DNA of 9,172 nucleotides, taken from an uncultured Bacteroidales bacterium (GTDB lineage Bacteria > Bacteroidota > Bacteroidia > Bacteroidales > UBA932). The position numbers and the translations under genes were made by a program. The first letter of the stretch is position 1. The number at the start of each line of letters is the position of its first letter. Location of the stretch: contig CAJOQW010000054.1 of NCBI GenBank assembly GCA_905236955.1, positions 1-9,172 of the forward strand, given 5' to 3'. The notes beneath the pieces were generated by a model. It saw only the letters and a list, made by a program, of their open reading frames with translations, had not been told where the DNA came from and ran no database searches. Below are positions 6,203 to 9,172 of this stretch, piece by piece.

Positions 6203-6958
6203 ATGCGTAAAAAAATCGTTGCGGGCAACTGGAAGATGAACACCACAGTCCCCGAAGGAATCGAACTCGCCAAGGCAGTGGCCGAAAAATCTGCCCAGCT
6301 CCCCGCGAACGTGGGTCTGGTCGTCGCTCCTCCCTTCACCCATCTGGCCGCGGTAGCCGAGGCCATCAAGGGCTCCAGGGTGGAACTCTCCGCCCAGAAC
6401 TGCGCCGACCACGAGAAGGGCGCCTATACAGGGGAGGTCTCCGTGGCCATGCTCAAGAGCGTGTGCTGCCAGTGGACGATACTGGGTCACTCCGAGCGCA
6501 GGCAGTATTACGGCGAGACCGACGGGAAACTGGTCGAAAAGGTGAAGCTCGCCCTATCTGCCGGTCTCGGCGTCATCCTCTGCGTTGGCGAGAATCTCGA
6601 CGAGCGTGAGGCAGGCAAGCATTTCGACGTTGTGGCCGGCCAGATCAAGAACGTGCTCTACAACTTCAGCGCAGAGGATATGAAGAGCATCGTAGTGGCT
6701 TACGAGCCGGTATGGGCTATCGGAACGGGCAAGACCGCCACGGCGGAACAGGCCGAGGAAATCCACGCCTGTATCCGGAGCGTCCTCGCCGACAAATTCG
6801 GCAGGGAAGTAGCGGAAGACACCACCATCCTCTATGGCGGCAGCTGCAAGCCTTCCAACGCCAGGGAGCTCTTCGCCCAGCCCGACATCGACGGCGGCCT
6901 CATCGGAGGCGCTGCCCTCAAGGCGGACGATTTCATCCAGATAGCGCTGAGTTTCTAA
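6203..6958 (+). CDS. tpiA: Triosephosphate isomerase
   Basis: TpiA interconverts dihydroxyacetone phosphate and glyceraldehyde-3-phosphate in glycolysis and gluconeogenesis, as a cytoplasmic TIM-barrel dimer. The 251-aa length is typical. N9 and K11 in AGNWKMN, the electrophile H96 in ILGHSERR and the catalytic base E168 in AYEPVWAIGTGK are all present. The flexible loop 6 (PVWAIGTGK, 169-177), the loop 7 block YGGSCKPSNA (211-220) and the phosphate-binding GGLIGGAAL (231-239) are also intact. C215 stands where Val is common. The ATG at 6203 is chosen because MRKKIVAGNWKMN is the family N-terminus; the frame is open back to 6119, but that part holds the promoter. Its TAA stop interlocks with the stop of the convergent lipoprotein gene, and no terminator is visible after it. 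Confidence 0.98.
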   Translation: MRKKIVAGNWKMNTTVPEGIELAKAVAEKSAQLPANVGLVVAPPFTHLAAVAEAIKGSRVELSAQNCADHEKGAYTGEVSVAMLKSVCCQWTILGHSERRQYYGETDGKLVEKVKLALSAGLGVILCVGENLDEREAGKHFDVVAGQIKNVLYNFSAEDMKSIVVAYEPVWAIGTGKTATAEQAEEIHACIRSVLADKFGREVAEDTTILYGGSCKPSNARELFAQPDIDGGLIGGAALKADDFIQIALSF

Positions 6959-7359
6959 TCCAGCATCCGCACCACCACGCCAATACGGCCGTTGTGGGTC
7001 CAAAGCCAGATCATGTCACCCTCGAGCTTTATCGTCTCGAAGGTGACATTCCTTTTTGTGTAGATGTCCGAAGGAGTTGTCCAGATGAGGGACCCGGTGA
7101 CTTCCTGCCCCTGCTCCGAAGGGATTTCGGACAGGGTGAGCGAATAGAAATCCGACATGTTGTCGGTGGATACCCTGAATTCGCACCTGTCCCTGTTGAA
7201 TGACAGCTGGCACTGCCCGGGGTTGTATTTGAAGATCAGCCTGCCTCCCAGCTCCATGCATATCTCCTCCTGCATCGAAAATGGCTCGATGTAGCGTTTG
7301 TCGCTGCAGGAACACAGGAGCATCAAGGCCGCCATGGCTATGGAACAATATCTTCTCAT
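6955..7359 (-). CDS. Small putative lipoprotein coupled to the M6 protease gene
   Basis: I do not recognise this 134-aa protein. It begins with basic residues MRRYC and a hydrophobic stretch (about 6-16), then a lipobox-like L15-C16-S17-C18. A lipoprotein cut before C18 is therefore likely, with a mature part of about 117 residues. Ser-Asp-Lys follow the Cys, and no acidic surface-export signal is evident. The mature part has alternating hydrophobic and polar residues suggesting beta strands, three further Cys (34, 50, 59) and a hydrophobic C-terminal block around GDMIWLWTHNGRIGVVVRML (114-133). The ATG overlaps the protease TGA as ATGA, so translation is probably coupled and the two proteins may act together. 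Possible roles such as inhibitor, chaperone or anchor are speculation. Its TAG stop overlaps the convergent tpiA TAA. Confidence 0.75.
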   Translation of the reverse strand: MRRYCSIAMAALMLLCSCSDKRYIEPFSMQEEICMELGGRLIFKYNPGQCQLSFNRDRCEFRVSTDNMSDFYSLTLSEIPSEQGQEVTGSLIWTTPSDIYTKRNVTFETIKLEGDMIWLWTHNGRIGVVVRMLD

Positions 7360-9086
7360 CTGACAGTGATCTTTTTCTCTATTATGTCGCAGCTGCCGTC
7401 CTCCCAGTAGATCCTGGCACTGAGGATGCCCGACTCCTCCAGGGTGAAGAGCCCGTCAGTGCCGGCCGATACATTTAAATTGTTGTAGAACCAAGCAATC
7501 AGAGCGGCGTCGGATGCGTTGAAGATCTGAAGGGGGATCCTGCAGCCTTTCGGGAAAGAGCCGTCCGGGTTCCTGTCAGGATAGTTGAGGTGAATGAACG
7601 GGAACATGCCTTTGCGCTGGGACAGGGTGGTCGCCCTGGTCTCGCCGGAATATACGGCTTTTCCATGCCTGTAAAGCAGGATTATGAAAACGTAGGAAGT
7701 GTTTGGCGAGAGCCCCCTTACGTAGCAGCCCCAGCCGCCGTCCTGGTTCCTGGTGCCCCTGAGGGCGGTTACCTGGTTGCCGCTGGAGTAACAGTGCACC
7801 GCGCAACTGTCCACCTCGATCGATCCGTCGCACTCCCATTGCATTATGACCGATGTCTGGAACGGGATGGGCGGGAGTATGGCCAAGGGTTTCACCAGAT
7901 TGAAGGAAACGCTCCTGTCGCCGTTGTGCCTGATGCCTGTAACGGCCAGCGGGGATGGGGTACCGTCCCAGAAGCGGAAAGCAGGGGTCGTTTCCGATGT
8001 GAAGTCCACGTTGTTCCCCGAGGGGAAGAACGCGTGGTCTCCGTCGGGGGCCTCCAGTTCCACGCACTGGTGGGCAGGATTGCAGTTGAGCTGGTTGTGG
8101 GTCCAGCGCTGGCTGGCCGTCAGCGAAGTGGAGTAATAATCGCTCCACAAGGCGTCCCCTTCCGAGCGGTCATAGTGGTAGATGAGCATGCCGCTTCCTC
8201 CGATGCCGGAGTCCCAGCCCTTGTCGTCGCGGCACTCCATGAGGAATACCTCGCCTTCGGCGGGACCCTTGAAAATGTAATAGTGACCTTCTTCACTGAT
8301 GGGCCGCAAGGTATAGTGGCCGGCCGAGTCGAGCACTTCGCCTTTGCCCTTGCCGAGAGTGAAGAAGTCGGCTGCGTTATAATTCGGAGGGATGTGGCCG
8401 CCCTTGTTTGTATTGCCCTTGTCCATGAGGGCCGTGCTTCCCCAGAGAGCCTTCGAGAGGCCTCCGCTGCCTTCGCCGTCGGTGTCGTAGAGGTCTTTGA
8501 GCCCGAGTATGTGGGAATACTCGTGGGCCAAGTCGCCGATCCCCGAGAACCCGCCGTCCGGCCCGAGCTCGCATGAGAGGGCATAGTCGGTGATGCGCCG
8601 TCCGTCCAGGAAGAGGTAAGAATTGCGGTCTATCAGGGAAACATACTGCGGCCTGAACAGGTTCTTGTCGCCGGAGTTTTCCTCGGATTGCCCGGGAACC
8701 ATGATCAGCACGTCCCTCACGGAAGATTCGGAACCGTTGCTGTAGTCTGCGAAATTGATGCTGTCGGCGGCCGCCCTGCAGGCCTCTTCCACGCCCTGGT
8801 ACATGAGGACGTCGCTCTGGGAGGAGTCGTTGGCACCATAATAGGAGTATTTGCGGCCGAGTGTGACTACGGGACCTGCTTCGAAGGAGTATGCGGGATC
8901 GCCGTGGAACTGGTCGTTGAAATACAGGGAGAGGGAGTCGGTGAACGCTTTGAACTCCGTCGGGGGAGTGGTGAAGGAGAGGTCCTGGAACTGGACGAAG
9001 ATGACTATCACCTTCTTTTCGGCGGCTTTCACCGCCGAACCCGCCATGCAGGACAGGAGTATCAATATGAGGCCGAGGCGCTTCAC
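7356..9086 (-). CDS. Secreted M6-family metalloprotease with FN3-like C-terminal region
   Basis: This is a 576-aa zinc metallopeptidase of MEROPS family M6 (immune inhibitor A-like). A signal peptide covers about 1-21, with possible type I cleavage after AVKA; LLSC at 10-13 could instead serve as a lipobox. The catalytic domain starts at once, without a long propeptide, at KVIVIFVQFQDLSF (25-38). GPVVTLGRKYSYYGANDSS (71-89) and INFADYSN (110-117) match M6 blocks. The zinc motif HEYSHILGLKDLYD (188-201) supplies H188, E189, H192 and probably D198, so the enzyme looks active. The domain runs to about 395. Residues 400-490 look like a fibronectin III module (LSPNTSYVFIILL), and 510-576 look like an Ig/PKD-like module. 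No type IX secretion tail is recognisable. The start is GTG at 9086; the next in-frame ATG would delete the signal peptide. It overlaps the lipoprotein gene by 4 nt. Confidence 0.9.
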   Translation of the reverse strand: MKRLGLILILLSCMAGSAVKAAEKKVIVIFVQFQDLSFTTPPTEFKAFTDSLSLYFNDQFHGDPAYSFEAGPVVTLGRKYSYYGANDSSQSDVLMYQGVEEACRAAADSINFADYSNGSESSVRDVLIMVPGQSEENSGDKNLFRPQYVSLIDRNSYLFLDGRRITDYALSCELGPDGGFSGIGDLAHEYSHILGLKDLYDTDGEGSGGLSKALWGSTALMDKGNTNKGGHIPPNYNAADFFTLGKGKGEVLDSAGHYTLRPISEEGHYYIFKGPAEGEVFLMECRDDKGWDSGIGGSGMLIYHYDRSEGDALWSDYYSTSLTASQRWTHNQLNCNPAHQCVELEAPDGDHAFFPSGNNVDFTSETTPAFRFWDGTPSPLAVTGIRHNGDRSVSFNLVKPLAILPPIPFQTSVIMQWECDGSIEVDSCAVHCYSSGNQVTALRGTRNQDGGWGCYVRGLSPNTSYVFIILLYRHGKAVYSGETRATTLSQRKGMFPFIHLNYPDRNPDGSFPKGCRIPLQIFNASDAALIAWFYNNLNVSAGTDGLFTLEESGILSARIYWEDGSCDIIEKKITVR

Positions 9087-9090
9087 ATTA

Positions 9091-9098
9091 CAAATATA
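9091..9098 (-). promoter_or_regulatory. Possible -7 promoter box of the M6 protease gene
   Basis: TATATTTG on the minus strand is identical to the rmuC -7 box and ends 4 nt before the GTG start. No good TTG lies 19-21 nt upstream, so the -33 element is weak. If used, it would give a leaderless or nearly leaderless transcript. Confidence 0.4.
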
Positions 9099-9132
9099 AA
9101 TAAAAAATCAAAGGGCCGCCAGCCTCACGGCC
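9099..9132 (-). terminator. Likely terminator after the edge outer-membrane protein gene
   Basis: On the minus strand, GGCCG (9132-9128), a 9-nt loop and CGGCC (9118-9114) form a short GC stem. It is followed by a T-rich run (9112-9099) with six consecutive T. The stem is only 5 bp, so strength is uncertain, but its place about 20 nt after the inferred stop at 9152 supports the call. Confidence 0.5.
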
Positions 9133-9151
9133 ATCGACCCTTAGACGTGTA

Positions 9152-9172
9152 CTAAAACCTAAACCTGTAATA
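9152..9172 (-). CDS. C-terminal tail of a probable outer-membrane beta-barrel protein (partial)
   Basis: Only six codons and a stop are in the window. Read on the minus strand from the edge they give Tyr-Tyr-Arg-Phe-Arg-Phe-TAG. Alternating aromatic residues ending in Phe are the hallmark of the last beta strand of outer-membrane barrels, including TonB-dependent receptors and related Bacteroidota proteins, where the last Phe is read by the BAM machinery. A terminator-like hairpin follows. With so few residues the frame could be chance; the call rests on the motif plus the terminator and promoter arrangement. Confidence 0.4.
   Translation of the reverse strand, partial: YYRFRF

Noticed and set aside
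7590..8576. Long plus-strand open frame (328 codons) opposite the M6 protease
   Set aside because: It is antisense to the protease, including its HExxH region. The Val/Gly/Ala-rich composition is typical of a GC-rich shadow frame, and no promoter or start context is seen.
8900..9172. Type IX secretion or mobile-element signals in the protease region
   Set aside because: The protease C-terminus lacks a recognisable sorting domain, and no terminal inverted repeats, transposase fragments or target duplications are visible.

Overview
The window looks like chromosomal DNA from a member of the Bacteroidota, most likely a GC-rich Bacteroidales species (Rikenellaceae/Alistipes-like or a related uncultured family). 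Three things suggest this. The protein sequences read as Bacteroidales versions of their families. Start codons lack clear Shine-Dalgarno sites. Most transcription-unit starts carry the Bacteroidota-type promoter, TTG/TTTG about 20 nt upstream of TAnnTTTG. Genus-level placement is a guess.

Layout from left to right. (1) Plus strand: a 5'-truncated GlpT-type glycerol-3-phosphate transporter overlaps rsmG (16S rRNA G527 methyltransferase). The 3' end of rsmG holds the promoter for rpmH (ribosomal protein L34, 50 aa). A strong bidirectional terminator sits between rpmH and the convergent rmuC. (2) Minus strand, read right to left: tyrS (tyrosyl-tRNA synthetase), rbfA (30S maturation factor) and a LolC/E-type ABC permease form a tightly packed operon joined by a TAATG overlap and a 2-nt gap. 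rmuC (DNA recombination protein) follows, with its own promoter overlapping the permease stop codon. (3) tyrS and tpiA (triosephosphate isomerase, plus strand) diverge from one nearly palindromic 34-bp region in which the two promoters lie face to face on the same DNA. (4) Minus strand: a secreted M6-family metalloprotease is translationally coupled (ATGA) to a small unrecognised lipoprotein, whose stop codon interlocks with the tpiA stop. (5) At the right edge, a minus-strand reading frame ends in Tyr-Tyr-Arg-Phe-Arg-Phe-stop, followed by a likely terminator. This looks like the last residues of an outer-membrane beta-barrel protein.

Functionally, the left two thirds are housekeeping genes for translation and ribosome assembly (rsmG, rpmH, rbfA, tyrS), central metabolism (glpT, tpiA, both triose/glycerol phosphate related), envelope transport and genome maintenance. 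The right third is an envelope/secretion region. I found no phage, insertion sequence, CRISPR array, defence system or RNA gene. No stretch over 300 bases lacks a gene. The best candidate for undescribed biology is the M6 protease-lipoprotein pair. The most unusual regulatory structure is the shared tyrS/tpiA promoter.
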